Shown here: positions 6,471 to 14,545 of the stretch, piece by piece
How positions within the stretch are numbered: the stretch's first letter is position 1
Layout of the letters: the number at the start of each line of letters is the position of its first letter
From: Eshraghiella sp045124255
GTDB taxonomy: Bacteria; Bacillota; Clostridia; Lachnospirales; Lachnospiraceae
Assembly: GCA_045124255.1 (NCBI GenBank)
Contig: JBGVLM010000051.1
Span: forward strand, 1-17,671
Length of the DNA stretch: 17,671 nucleotides
Direction: 5' to 3'
The notes under the pieces: model-generated
Seen by the model: the letters and a program-made list of their open reading frames with translations, nothing else
What the model was told of the DNA's origin: nothing
Database searches by the model: none
Program-made: the position numbers and the translations under genes

Positions 6471-7601
6471 TCACTCTTTTTCTCTGATTTTTGCAACAAT
6501 TCTTTTCAGTGTTTCAACAACATAATCAGCTTTTTTGATATTAAAGGACTCATCAATGCTTATTCTTATTGTTCCGTTTATATATTCCGGATCAATATTT
6601 ATTGCCCTGAGAACATGGGACGGCTCAGGGTTAATCGTGTTGCAGGCGGAACCTGCAGCGGCATAGATACCCTCCATATCAAGCAGTACCAGCACAGCAC
6701 CGGCCTCCACACCTTTTATTGAGAAATTAATATTGTTGGGAAGCCTGTCGGTTTCCGAACCGTTAAAAATAATATCCGGTATTGTACTTTTCAGCCTTCT
6801 CATCATATAATCACGAAGCCTTGTAAGATATTCCATATTCCTTTTAAGGCTTACGCAGGAAATTCTTGCTGCCGCTGTCATTCCCACAATACCCGGAACA
6901 TTCTCAGTTCCCGCTCTCATATTATGCTCCTGGCTGCCTCCGAGAATCATCGGTTTTATTTTAGTATTTTTTCTCACATACAAAAAGCCCACGCCCTTCG
7001 GTCCGTGGAACTTATGTGAGGACGCACTCATCAAATCCAGATTCAGTTCATCCACATTTATCGGAATATGCCCGAATGCCTGAACCGCATCCGAATGAAA
7101 AAGAATTCCGTATTCCCTTGCAATATGACCAATCTGCTGTATCGGCTCAATTGTTCCTATCTCATTATTTGCCATCATTATGCTTATGAGTCCTGTATTT
7201 TTGCCGATGTTTTTTCTGATTACATCCGTACTTACCCTTCCTTCTTTATCCACCGGAATAAAAGTAACCTTTCCGCCGCCCTGTTTATATTCATTAAGCG
7301 GATTTATCATAGCTTTATGCTCTATTTGTGACGTTATCACATGCACCCGTCTTCTTCTGGCGTCACTGCACACCCAGTTATCGCTTTCCGTACCGCCGGA
7401 CGTAAAATAAATTTCTTCGGGCTCTGCACCTATCCATGCTGCGATTTCAGCCCTGCACTGCTCTATTTTGCTTCGAACCTTTTTGGAATCGGAGTACCCT
7501 GCGGAGGGATTATAGAATTCCCTGGAATAGTACGGCCACATGGCTTCTATTACTTCCGGGAGCATATATGTTGTTGCGGCATTATCAAGATATATTCCCA
7601 T
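6471..7601 (-). CDS. Cysteine desulfurase, NifS/IscS family
   Basis: A PLP enzyme of the class V aminotransferase fold that takes sulfur from cysteine and passes it on as a persulfide for Fe-S clusters or thiolated tRNA. The 376 residues are full length. Seen are YLDNAATT (4-11), the PLP-stacking His95 in SQIEHKA, Asp171 and Gln174 in HSDAVQAFG, the Schiff-base lysine Lys197 in SASSHKFHGPKG, the RAGTENVP loop (229-236) and the catalytic Cys320 in AAGSACN, a short-loop arrangement typical of NifS-like group I enzymes. The ATG has GGAG about six bases upstream. It stands alone: no iscU, sufU or thiI next to it, so the sulfur acceptor cannot be inferred. The gene is divergent from the flippase, with overlapping promoter elements. 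Confidence 0.92.
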   Translation of the reverse strand: MGIYLDNAATTYMLPEVIEAMWPYYSREFYNPSAGYSDSKKVRSKIEQCRAEIAAWIGAEPEEIYFTSGGTESDNWVCSDARRRRVHVITSQIEHKAMINPLNEYKQGGGKVTFIPVDKEGRVSTDVIRKNIGKNTGLISIMMANNEIGTIEPIQQIGHIAREYGILFHSDAVQAFGHIPINVDELNLDLMSASSHKFHGPKGVGFLYVRKNTKIKPMILGGSQEHNMRAGTENVPGIVGMTAAARISCVSLKRNMEYLTRLRDYMMRRLKSTIPDIIFNGSETDRLPNNINFSIKGVEAGAVLVLLDMEGIYAAAGSACNTINPEPSHVLRAINIDPEYINGTIRISIDESFNIKKADYVVETLKRIVAKIREKE

Positions 7602-7627
7602 ACCTTACTCCAGATTTTTTTCAATAC

Positions 7628-7658
7628 TATAATATGCATTTACTGAATAGAATGATAA
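7628..7658. promoter_or_regulatory. Overlapping divergent -10 elements between cysteine desulfurase and flippase genes
   Basis: On the plus strand TATAAT at 7628-7633 can serve the flippase gene, although its -35 (TTACTC, 7605-7610) is poor. On the minus strand TATTAT (7634-7629) with TTATCA (7658-7653) 18 bases upstream can serve the desulfurase. Because the -10 boxes overlap, the two promoters would exclude each other. Confidence 0.4.
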
Positions 7659-7675
7659 AAAAGCCATTATATTTT

Positions 7676-8980
7676 ATGTCAAAAAAAACATTTATCAAGG
7701 GTGCATTTATTCTTACTCTCGCAGGAGTAATAACAAGGATTCTCGGATTTTTCTTTAAGATTTTCCTGTCAAGATTAATCGGTGCTGAGGGCGTCGGCCT
7801 GTATCAGCTTGTCATGCCGGTATGTGCAATCTGCTACGCAATCGGTATCTCGGGCTTTGAGGTCGCGGTTTCACGTCTTACCGCAGTTTACTGTTCACGT
7901 AAAAAGTCAAAAACAGCCTATAACATCACACTGCTTGCCACGGTAATTTCCCTTGCCGTATGTATTATCTGCTGTATTTTTGTAAGAATTAACGCTGCTT
8001 TTATTGCAAAATATTTTTTTCATAATACTGACTGTACTCTGTTAATAAAAGTAATTGTGCTGTCCATCCCATTTTCCTGCATTCACTGCATGGTTTCAAG
8101 CTATTATCTCGGTAAAGAGCAGACTGCTTTCCCTGCTCTCTCACAGCTTGCAGAGCAGATAATACGAATTGTGTCAGTTTATTTTATCATTAAAATAACC
8201 GGACGAACCGATGCATACACAGGTGTATTAAGTCTTGTAACCGGTGAACTGGGGGCCGCAATAATTTCAGTTACCAGTATTATTTTTGCCCGGAGAAAAG
8301 CTGATGACGGCATGGAGGACAAATGGTCACCTCGCATTTTTTTCAAAAAAATAACCTCTACGTCATTTCCGGTATCTGCTAACAGAACCATCCAGCACGG
8401 AATACAGAGCATTGAATCCACTCTTATTCCTTTAATGCTGGTAAAAAGCGGTTATACCTCTGCCGAAGCATTAAGTATTTTTGGAATAATGACAGGAATG
8501 GCTCTTCCTATAATTCTTTTTCCTGCAACACTGTCCAATTCCATTTCCTTAATGCTGCTGCCGTCAGTATCGAAGGTCAAAAATAACAATGAGAAAATAA
8601 AAGAAAGCGGCACAAGTGCCCTTCTGTTCTCTTTAATTTTCGGCTTTGTCTGCATAATCTTCTTTGAAACGGCGGGAGCAACGCTCGGAGCCTTATGTTT
8701 TAAGGAGGAACAGGTAAAAATATATATCCGGATAATGGCATGGCTGTGTCCTTTTATGTTTCTGTCCACAACCTACAAAAGCATATTAAATGCACTTGGC
8801 CTTTCATCACAGGTCTTTGCAAATAATATGCTTTCGGAAGCTGTATGTATTATTTTTATTATGCTGATTCCAAAGCTCGGAATTAAATCCTATCTGTTCG
8901 GGTTATTACTGAATCAGATAATAAATTCCGCACTTCAGATTAGAAGCTTTAGAAATTATATCTCATCAAAATCCTCATAG
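7676..8980 (+). CDS. SpoVB-like polysaccharide/lipid flippase (MATE/MOP superfamily)
   Basis: A membrane protein of about 434 residues with some 12 hydrophobic segments, beginning MSKKTFIKGAFILTLAGVITR and continuing ILGFFFKIFLSRLIGAEGVGLYQL, the hallmark start of the SpoVB/polysaccharide biosynthesis exporter family. Members flip lipid-linked envelope precursors across the membrane. It is shorter than B. subtilis SpoVB (about 518 residues), so the family fit is good but the exact role (spore cortex or other polymer) is open. I chose the ATG at 7676 because family proteins begin there. The frame is open to 7436, but that would run through the divergent desulfurase gene. No good Shine-Dalgarno precedes 7676; ATGs at 7635 and 7652 are alternatives. 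Its last 25 bases overlap the convergent HD-GYP gene. Confidence 0.8.
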   Translation: MSKKTFIKGAFILTLAGVITRILGFFFKIFLSRLIGAEGVGLYQLVMPVCAICYAIGISGFEVAVSRLTAVYCSRKKSKTAYNITLLATVISLAVCIICCIFVRINAAFIAKYFFHNTDCTLLIKVIVLSIPFSCIHCMVSSYYLGKEQTAFPALSQLAEQIIRIVSVYFIIKITGRTDAYTGVLSLVTGELGAAIISVTSIIFARRKADDGMEDKWSPRIFFKKITSTSFPVSANRTIQHGIQSIESTLIPLMLVKSGYTSAEALSIFGIMTGMALPIILFPATLSNSISLMLLPSVSKVKNNNEKIKESGTSALLFSLIFGFVCIIFFETAGATLGALCFKEEQVKIYIRIMAWLCPFMFLSTTYKSILNALGLSSQVFANNMLSEAVCIIFIMLIPKLGIKSYLFGLLLNQIINSALQIRSFRNYISSKSS

Positions 8981-10032
8981 CCGTAAACATGAGTGATTCT
9001 GATATCCTTTTCAATATTTAAATCAATAGGCTTGCCACTTGATGTCATAACAAGTGGTCTTGAGCCTTTTTGACGGTTAATAAGAATAATTTCCGCTTTC
9101 TCGCCATTGCTTAACATTACCTTTGAATGCAGATATGAATCAACAATATTCTGCAGAAATACAAGCAGATATTCTGTCTCAAAATGCTGGAAGCCATTCT
9201 CCTCAAATCTTGCAACCACATCGAAAGGACACATCGCACTGCGGTATACCCTGTTGGCAGTCATCGCCTCATATACATCCGCTATTGCCACGATTTTGGC
9301 CATTTTGTCAATCTGGTCACCCTTAAGGCCGTTTGGATAACCTGAACCGTCACATCTTTCATGGTGCATAAGTGCCGCATTGACAACACTTGGTGCAAGA
9401 CCCATGTCCTTAATTAATTCGTAGCCACGAAGCGTATGCTGTTTCATTACCGCATATTCCTCATCAGTAAGCTTTGAAGGCTTATCAAGAATTTCTTTAG
9501 GAATACCTAACTTACCGATATCATGGAAAAGACCGCACATATGCAGAAGTCTCTGTTTATCCTCACTCCATCCAAGCCATTTACCGATAAGTGCCGCAAT
9601 GATTCCGACATTCATGCTGTGCGTATATGTCGCATCAGAATATGAATGCATTGAATAAAGCATGTTAATCGTATCATAGGAGTTCTTGGATTTACTGCAC
9701 ATCTGCCAGCTGTCATTGACTATCTGGTTAATCTCCTCTGCATCAGCATCCTTACGAAGGACTGCTTCAAACGCATTATTAACCTTGTCCTTGACATCAC
9801 TGTACTGCTGCTTAAATTCCACGAAATCCTCCGTGTGCATTACAGGTACAGGCTCCGGCTCCCTTAACTCATCCTCAACCTTAACGGAGAATACGCCCAG
9901 TGCTTCCAAATGCCTTATAATCGGCTCTGTAAGGATTATTCCACGCGGCACAATCATTATACCGTCATCAGAATAAATATCCCTTGCTGTAACCATTCCT
10001 TCTACTAAGTCGTTTACAAATTCTTCTCTCAA
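8956..10032 (-). CDS. HD-GYP domain protein, probable cyclic-di-GMP phosphodiesterase
   Basis: About 358 residues. An N-terminal region (1-70) has the pattern FVNDLVEGMVTARDIYSDDGIMIVPRG common to response proteins of this type, followed by an all-helical HD-GYP domain. Numbered from the GTG at 10041, the motifs are His173-Asp174 in LFHDIGKLGIP, Lys177, His202 in KQHTLRGYE, His226-His227 in MHHERCDGSGYP with GYP at 234-236, and Asp255 in IADVYEAMT. HD-GYP proteins hydrolyse c-di-GMP; the motifs needed are present. No receiver, PAS or membrane domain is seen. I chose the TTG at 10032-10030 because GAGGTGAT lies eight bases upstream; a GTG at 10041 is inside that binding site and would add three residues. 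It is the last gene of the rluF operon, 13 bp after the HAD gene. Confidence 0.88.
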   Translation of the reverse strand: MREEFVNDLVEGMVTARDIYSDDGIMIVPRGIILTEPIIRHLEALGVFSVKVEDELREPEPVPVMHTEDFVEFKQQYSDVKDKVNNAFEAVLRKDADAEEINQIVNDSWQMCSKSKNSYDTINMLYSMHSYSDATYTHSMNVGIIAALIGKWLGWSEDKQRLLHMCGLFHDIGKLGIPKEILDKPSKLTDEEYAVMKQHTLRGYELIKDMGLAPSVVNAALMHHERCDGSGYPNGLKGDQIDKMAKIVAIADVYEAMTANRVYRSAMCPFDVVARFEENGFQHFETEYLLVFLQNIVDSYLHSKVMLSNGEKAEIILINRQKGSRPLVMTSSGKPIDLNIEKDIRITHVYGYEDFDEI

Positions 10033-10045
10033 TATTATCACCTCT

Positions 10046-10690
10046 TCAACTTATGTGATTAACAATCGAATCCACTGTTTCTATAATATCATCTGCACCC
10101 GCTTTCTGCAATTCATATAAATCGCCGTAGCCGTACAAAACGCCTGCACAATAGACACTATTTGCCTTTGCACCGATTATATCATGCCTGCGGTCTCCAA
10201 TCATGATTATATCCTCCGGTGCAAGATTATTGTAATCAATTGCATATTTTATTATCTGTGCCTTACTGCTGTTCTTCTCATCCATTGCACTTCCTGACAC
10301 AAAATCAAAATATCGTGACAAATCAAATTTGTCCAGAATTCTTAAGGTATACAGGGTCGGCTTTGAGGTTGCAACCATAAGTATATGTCCCCTGTCCTTT
10401 AATTCTGCCAACACTTTTGGAATACCTTCATACACCTGATTTTCAAAAAGCCCCTTATCGCCGAAATACTCTCTGTAATATTTCATTGCAAGCATTGCTT
10501 TCTCATCATCAAAGCCATAAAAATCCCTGAAAGAATCCATGAGCGGCGGTCCGATAAATTTATACAATTCAGTTCTGTCATTAACCTTAATACCAAACTT
10601 ATCAAGAGCATATATAACTGAGTTTGTTATTCCGAGTCCCGGGTCGGTTAACGTTCCGTCCAAATCAAAAAATACATACTTAAACTTCAT
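10046..10690 (-). CDS. HAD-superfamily phosphatase, phosphoglycolate phosphatase-like
   Basis: A 214-residue cytosolic hydrolase of HAD subfamily IA with a helical cap. Motif I is FFDLDGT (nucleophile Asp9, acid Asp11), motif II is VATSKP (about 106-111), the motif III lysine is in SSKAQ (about 143), and motif IV is GDRRHD (165-170). Typical substrates are small phosphate esters such as phosphoglycolate, nucleotides or pyrophosphate; the sequence alone does not choose. The ATG at 10690 has GGAG seven bases upstream. A GTG two codons earlier is too close to that site. It lies between metA (16 bp) and the HD-GYP gene (13 bp) in one operon; perhaps a housekeeping repair enzyme, but that is a guess. 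Confidence 0.85.
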   Translation of the reverse strand: MKFKYVFFDLDGTLTDPGLGITNSVIYALDKFGIKVNDRTELYKFIGPPLMDSFRDFYGFDDEKAMLAMKYYREYFGDKGLFENQVYEGIPKVLAELKDRGHILMVATSKPTLYTLRILDKFDLSRYFDFVSGSAMDEKNSSKAQIIKYAIDYNNLAPEDIIMIGDRRHDIIGAKANSVYCAGVLYGYGDLYELQKAGADDIIETVDSIVNHIS

Positions 10691-10706
10691 ATCCACACTC
10701 CCGTAA

Positions 10707-11612
10707 TCACAGTAAATACGGCGTAATCTGATAAACGTAATAGTTAAGCCAGTTACTGTAGAGACAGTTTGATGTCGCCCTCCATGTCAGATAAGGTCTG
10801 ACTGTAGTATCATCATTAAGATAATAGTTATGCGGAATTTCCGGATTAATTCCCTTATCCGAATCCCTCTTATATTCTTTATCGAGCGTTAAGCGGTCAT
10901 ATTCAAGATGTCCGAGTACAAAAATCTGACTTCCGTCCTTATTCATCAGTAACAAATCCCCGACCTCATCCGACTCTGCCAGAATTATAAGGTCCTCATT
11001 CTTGCGGATATCCTCCGGTGATGATTCTGTATGTCTTGAATGCGGTGCAACAAACACGTCATCAAAGCCCCGGACAAGAGGTATTTTACGGTTAAGCACC
11101 TTATGCTCATACACTCCTGAAATCTTCTTGGGAAGCCATATTTTACGCACACCGTAGTGATAATAAAGTCCTGCCTGCGCTCCCCAGCAGATATGAAAAG
11201 TGGAGGTAACATTGGCCTTGGTCCAATCCATAATCTCCGTTAATTCCTGCCAGTACTCAACCTCTTCAAAATCCATGTGTTCAATCGGAGCTCCCGTAAT
11301 AATCATTCCGTCAAACTTCTTATGCTTAATCTCATCAAATGTAATATAGAACTGATTAAGATGGGACGCAGCCGTATGTTTGGAGGTATAGGTCGCTGTC
11401 TGCAAAAAAGTAATGTCAATCTGTAAAGGAGTGTTGGATAATGCACGAAGTATCTGCACCTCCGTATCCTCCTTAAGAGGCATGAGATTAAGAATCACAA
11501 TCTCAAGCGGCCTTATATCCTGTGAAATCGCTCTTTCCTCATCCATTACAAATATATTTTCATTTTCAAGAACTGCCTTGGCAGGCAGATTATTCTGAGT
11601 TCTGATAGGCAT
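10707..11612 (-). CDS. metA: Homoserine O-acetyltransferase (MetA family)
   Basis: Acylates the hydroxyl of homoserine, the committed step towards methionine. The 301 residues match MetA, of the glutamine amidotransferase-like fold, from MPIRTQNNLPAKAVLENENI to the C-terminus. Catalytic residues are at their classical positions: Cys142 in HICWGAQAG, His235 and Glu237 in LGHLEYDR, and Lys47 in LMPLKEDTE. Residue 111, which sets acyl-CoA choice in this family (Gly in E. coli for succinyl-CoA, Glu in Bacillus-type enzymes for acetyl-CoA), is Glu here in TGAPIEHMDFEEV, so acetyl-CoA is predicted. The start codon is two bases after the ligA stop, and its GGAAGG binding site lies in the last ligA codons, so translation is probably coupled. 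No S-box or other methionine riboswitch is possible in that space. Confidence 0.95.
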   Translation of the reverse strand: MPIRTQNNLPAKAVLENENIFVMDEERAISQDIRPLEIVILNLMPLKEDTEVQILRALSNTPLQIDITFLQTATYTSKHTAASHLNQFYITFDEIKHKKFDGMIITGAPIEHMDFEEVEYWQELTEIMDWTKANVTSTFHICWGAQAGLYYHYGVRKIWLPKKISGVYEHKVLNRKIPLVRGFDDVFVAPHSRHTESSPEDIRKNEDLIILAESDEVGDLLLMNKDGSQIFVLGHLEYDRLTLDKEYKRDSDKGINPEIPHNYYLNDDTTVRPYLTWRATSNCLYSNWLNYYVYQITPYLL

Positions 11613-11614
11613 AT

Positions 11615-13573
11615 CTATTCATTCCTTCCTATAAGTTCCAAAAATTCTTCCTCTGAAATAATAGGAATGTTAAGCTCCTTGGCTTTTTTATTTTTAGAAG
11701 AATTGCTGGTAGTATCATTATTAATAAGGTAATCGGTTTTAGAGGTTACTGAGCCCGTTACTTTTGCACCGAGACTCTCTATTAAAGCCTTAACCTCATC
11801 CCTGTTTGCAAAGTGATTAACAGAACCGGTAATAACGAAATTCTTTCCTGCAATACCGGAGCTCATATCCCGTTCTTCCTGTTTAAGTGTTAATTCGTTA
11901 AGAAGCTCATAAAATCTCCTGTTATTATCTTCATTACTAAAATAATCGGAAAAAGCTTTAGCTAACACCTCACCTATTCCATCTATTTCAAGAAGCTGTT
12001 CCACAGTTACATTTACTATATCGTCAACTTCGTCATTAAAATTCATACAGATAAGCTTTGCATTTGCAAGTCCGATGCCTGCAATACCAAGACCGTAAAT
12101 AACTCTTGCAAGAGTTGTAATTCTTGAAGCATTAACTGATTCAATAATATTGTCATAGGATTTCTGACCGAAGCCCTCCATTTCCACAATATCAGCCTTG
12201 AATCTGTCCAAGTGATACAAATCCGTATAATCCTTAATAAAACCCCTGTCAATAAATTTCTCCAGCGTCTGCTCTGAAATTCCGTCAATATTCATTGCAT
12301 TTCTTGTAACAAAATGTGCAAAACGCTTAATATGCTTTGCCTGACAGTCAGGATTCGTACAGTACAGTGCCTCCGCCCCTGCCGAAGCAGCAATTTCCGT
12401 TCTTCCTTTGCATACAGGACAGGTCTTTGGTATAGCAAGTGAATTGCTCCTTGTCAGATTCTCTCCAATCTGCGGAATAATCATATTTGCCTTGTATACG
12501 GTAATTCTGTCACCGATTCCTAACTGCAAATCCCTTACTATGCTTACATTATGGACACTTGCCCTTGATACTGTTGTACCCTCAAGCTCCACCGGGTCAA
12601 AAACGGCAACCGGATTAATAAGTCCCGTTCTTGACGCACTCCACTCAATCTCACGAAGCGTAGTCTCTGCCGTCTCATCCGCCCACTTAAATGCAATTGC
12701 ATTTCTTGGGAATTTGGACGTTGCTCCGAGGGATTCTCCGTATGCAATATCGTCATATAATAAAACCAGTCCGTCAGACGGAAAATCATTGGTCTTAATC
12801 TTTTCGGAAAAATCCTCCACTGCCCGTGGAATTGAATCCCCGTTGACTATTCTGTGCTCAACAACCTCAAAGCCCTGATTTGCAAGCCATTTGAACTGCT
12901 CTGCCCTTGAATTATGGAAATCCACTCCATCCGCCCTGATCAAAGCAAATGCCGCAAGTCTTACATTACGCTGTGCCGTTATCTCATTATTGAGCTGCCT
13001 TACCGAGCCGCTGCAAAGATTTCTCGGATTCTTGTATTTGTCCTCTTCCTTAGTAATTGAAGCATTAATTTTCTCAAAATCCGAATAGGTAATAATTGCT
13101 TCACCTCTCAGAATAAGATTGCCTTTAAACGGTATTCTGAGCGGAAGATTCTTAAATACCCTTGCATTCTGTGTAATAACCTCTCCGACATATCCGTTGC
13201 CCCTCGTAACTGCCTTAACAAGCTCTCCGTCATTATAGGTAAGAACAACGGTAAGGCCGTCCAGTTTCCATGAAAGTATTGAATCATGGACTCCCGCAAA
13301 TTCAGCAAGTGCCTCCACAGACTTAGTCTTATCAAGGCTTAGCATCGGTACCTCATGTTCCTCCTTCGGGAGCTCACTTAAAACCTCGTATCCTACTCTT
13401 TCTGTCGGGCTTCCTGCCATTCTGATACCTGTCTCATTTTCCAAAGCCACAAGTTCATCATACAGTCTGTCATATTCATAATTACTCATTAGTTCATCAG
13501 TTCCGGAATAATACACCTTAGCTGCTTCATTGAGTATATCTGTTAATTCTTTAATTCTCTCCTGCTTATTCAT
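11615..13573 (-). CDS. ligA: NAD-dependent DNA ligase, divergent type
   Basis: Seals nicks in duplex DNA during replication and repair, using NAD as AMP donor. It has 652 residues from the ATG at 13573, which has GGGAG six bases upstream; an in-frame TTG at 13597 lies inside rluF and is less likely. Domain order is complete: Ia (YY-13x-EYDRLYDEL, about 21-42), the adenylation domain with Lys103 in SWKLDG, Glu158 in LRGEA and Lys296 in FKWAD, the OB fold, a zinc finger with Cys385, 388, 405 and 410, helix-hairpin-helix repeats (about 420-560) and a C-terminal BRCT domain (about 578-650). Several near-invariant segments are altered: TRGNGYVGEVIT instead of TRGDGxxGEDVT, NPRNLCSGSVRQL instead of NPRNAAAGSLRQL, and PRNAIAFKW instead of PRWAIAYKF. 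It may be the lineage's normal LigA or a second paralogue. It overlaps rluF by eight bases (ATGAATAA). Confidence 0.95.
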   Translation of the reverse strand: MNKQERIKELTDILNEAAKVYYSGTDELMSNYEYDRLYDELVALENETGIRMAGSPTERVGYEVLSELPKEEHEVPMLSLDKTKSVEALAEFAGVHDSILSWKLDGLTVVLTYNDGELVKAVTRGNGYVGEVITQNARVFKNLPLRIPFKGNLILRGEAIITYSDFEKINASITKEEDKYKNPRNLCSGSVRQLNNEITAQRNVRLAAFALIRADGVDFHNSRAEQFKWLANQGFEVVEHRIVNGDSIPRAVEDFSEKIKTNDFPSDGLVLLYDDIAYGESLGATSKFPRNAIAFKWADETAETTLREIEWSASRTGLINPVAVFDPVELEGTTVSRASVHNVSIVRDLQLGIGDRITVYKANMIIPQIGENLTRSNSLAIPKTCPVCKGRTEIAASAGAEALYCTNPDCQAKHIKRFAHFVTRNAMNIDGISEQTLEKFIDRGFIKDYTDLYHLDRFKADIVEMEGFGQKSYDNIIESVNASRITTLARVIYGLGIAGIGLANAKLICMNFNDEVDDIVNVTVEQLLEIDGIGEVLAKAFSDYFSNEDNNRRFYELLNELTLKQEERDMSSGIAGKNFVITGSVNHFANRDEVKALIESLGAKVTGSVTSKTDYLINNDTTSNSSKNKKAKELNIPIISEEEFLELIGRNE

Positions 13574-14303
13574 AATCTCTCCCAATCTGCTGTCCAAGCT
13601 CAGTCAAATCGTGACCGGTTATTTCCGCAATATCCCCCGGCTTCATGTCATTAACATTAATGTTCATAATACGGATTCTCTGCAATTTAATTACTTTATA
13701 TCCAAATGCTCCGCACATTCGTCTAATCTGTCTGTTAAGTCCCTGAATAAGTATTATTCCAAAGCTTCTGTTATCAATACGCCTTATCCTGCACGGTGCA
13801 GTCCTGACCTTTGTCCCCGTTGCCCTGTTTGTAATTAAAACGCCTCTTTCCATTTCTTTTAGAAAAGAACCCGTAATATCACGGTCAACCCTTACAATAT
13901 ATTCCTTCTCATGTCCCTCTGCCGCCTTAAGAATGGAATTCATAAGTCCACCGTCATTAGTAAGCAGCATTAAGCCCTCTGAATCCTTATCAAGTCTTCC
14001 AACAGGATACAATCGTAAGTTCTCCGGAATAAAGCCTCCTATTCCCTCTCCCTGTTCATCGGAAAGCGAACTTATATATCCGACCGGCTTATAAAAGGCA
14101 AATACCCTGTACTCACAAAGCAGACTGACTGTTTTCCCATCAACTGCTACAGACTGTCCGTCAAGCACCTTCGTTCCATTACCTGCCTGTATACCATCCA
14201 CTGTTACCCTGCCCTGTTCAACAAGACTGTCAGCGGCCCTGCGGGAGCAATATCCTGCCATACTTAAATATTTATTAATTCTTATACCGTTATTATCGCT
14301 CAA
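13566..14303 (-). CDS. rluF: 23S rRNA pseudouridine synthase, RluF type
   Basis: Converts a uridine of 23S rRNA to pseudouridine. The 245 residues comprise an N-terminal S4 RNA-binding domain (IRINKYLSMAGYCSRRAADSL, about 7-27, extending to 60) and a catalytic domain of the RsuA/RluB/RluF branch with Asp105 in VGRLDKDSEGLMLLTND, then HEKEYIV (131-137) and QGLNRQIRRMC. The NRQIRRMC and HEKEY patterns point to RluF more than RluB, though the exact target base is inferred. The start is a TTG at 14303 with AGGTGA nine bases upstream; the next ATG (codon 15) would cut into the S4 domain. It is the first gene of the five-gene operon and its stop codon overlaps the ligA start. Confidence 0.88.
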   Translation of the reverse strand: MSDNNGIRINKYLSMAGYCSRRAADSLVEQGRVTVDGIQAGNGTKVLDGQSVAVDGKTVSLLCEYRVFAFYKPVGYISSLSDEQGEGIGGFIPENLRLYPVGRLDKDSEGLMLLTNDGGLMNSILKAAEGHEKEYIVRVDRDITGSFLKEMERGVLITNRATGTKVRTAPCRIRRIDNRSFGIILIQGLNRQIRRMCGAFGYKVIKLQRIRIMNINVNDMKPGDIAEITGHDLTELGQQIGRDYE

Positions 14304-14332
14304 AATAGTTCACCTGAATTTATAATTATTTT

Positions 14333-14341
14333 ATTGTACCA
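14333..14341 (-). promoter_or_regulatory. Possible extended -10 promoter of the rluF operon
   Basis: On the minus strand TATGGTACAAT gives a TG-n-TACAAT extended -10 (14338-14333), about 30 bases before the rluF start. No good -35 is seen 16-18 bases upstream, so the call is tentative. Confidence 0.4.
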
Positions 14342-14377
14342 TAAATTCATTAATTATGAAACCAAAATAAAAAAATA

Positions 14378-14406
14378 TTGCCTAATCTTCACAAATATAT
14401 TATTAT
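14378..14406 (+). promoter_or_regulatory. tRNA-Arg promoter
   Basis: TTGCCT (14378-14383) and TATTAT (14401-14406) are 17 bases apart. Transcription would start near 14413, nine bases before the tRNA. Confidence 0.65.
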
Positions 14407-14421
14407 ATGTGAGTAAGTTGT

Positions 14422-14495
14422 GCGTTTGTAGCTCAGTGGATAGAGCACCGGTTTCCGGAGCCGGGTTGTCGGGGGTTCGATTCCCTCCAGACGCA
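14422..14495 (+). tRNA. tRNA-Arg (anticodon CCG)
   Basis: It folds as a cloverleaf: acceptor GCGTTTG/CAGACGC (one T-G pair), D arm GCTC/GAGC with an eight-base loop, anticodon arm CCGGT/GCCGG with loop TTCCGGA (anticodon CCG at positions 34-36, reading CGG), T arm GGGGG/CCCTC with loop TTCGATT, and discriminator A at 14495. The CCA end is not encoded. The variable loop GTTGTC has six bases, one more than the usual five for this tRNA; I counted it twice. It has its own promoter and terminator and lies alone between minus-strand genes. Confidence 0.93.
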
Positions 14496-14497
14496 GT

Positions 14498-14530
14498 CAG
14501 CCGCAGGACATAAATCCTGCGGCTGTTTTT
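14498..14530 (+). terminator. tRNA-Arg terminator
   Basis: An 11-bp perfect stem CAGCCGCAGGA/TCCTGCGGCTG (14498-14508 with 14515-14525, six-base loop) is followed by five T. It starts two bases after the tRNA. On the other strand the stem follows the PAP2-like gene but has no T run after it. Confidence 0.9.
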
Positions 14531-14545
14531 ATATCTTATTGTAAA

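Noticed and set aside
7436..7675. 514-codon reading of the flippase starting at 7436
   Set aside because: The first 80 codons run antisense through the well-supported cysteine desulfurase gene; family homology begins at MSKKTF (7676).
12408..12878. 156-codon plus-strand open frame inside ligA
   Set aside because: Antisense to conserved ligase coding sequence, with no ribosome binding site or recognisable domain.
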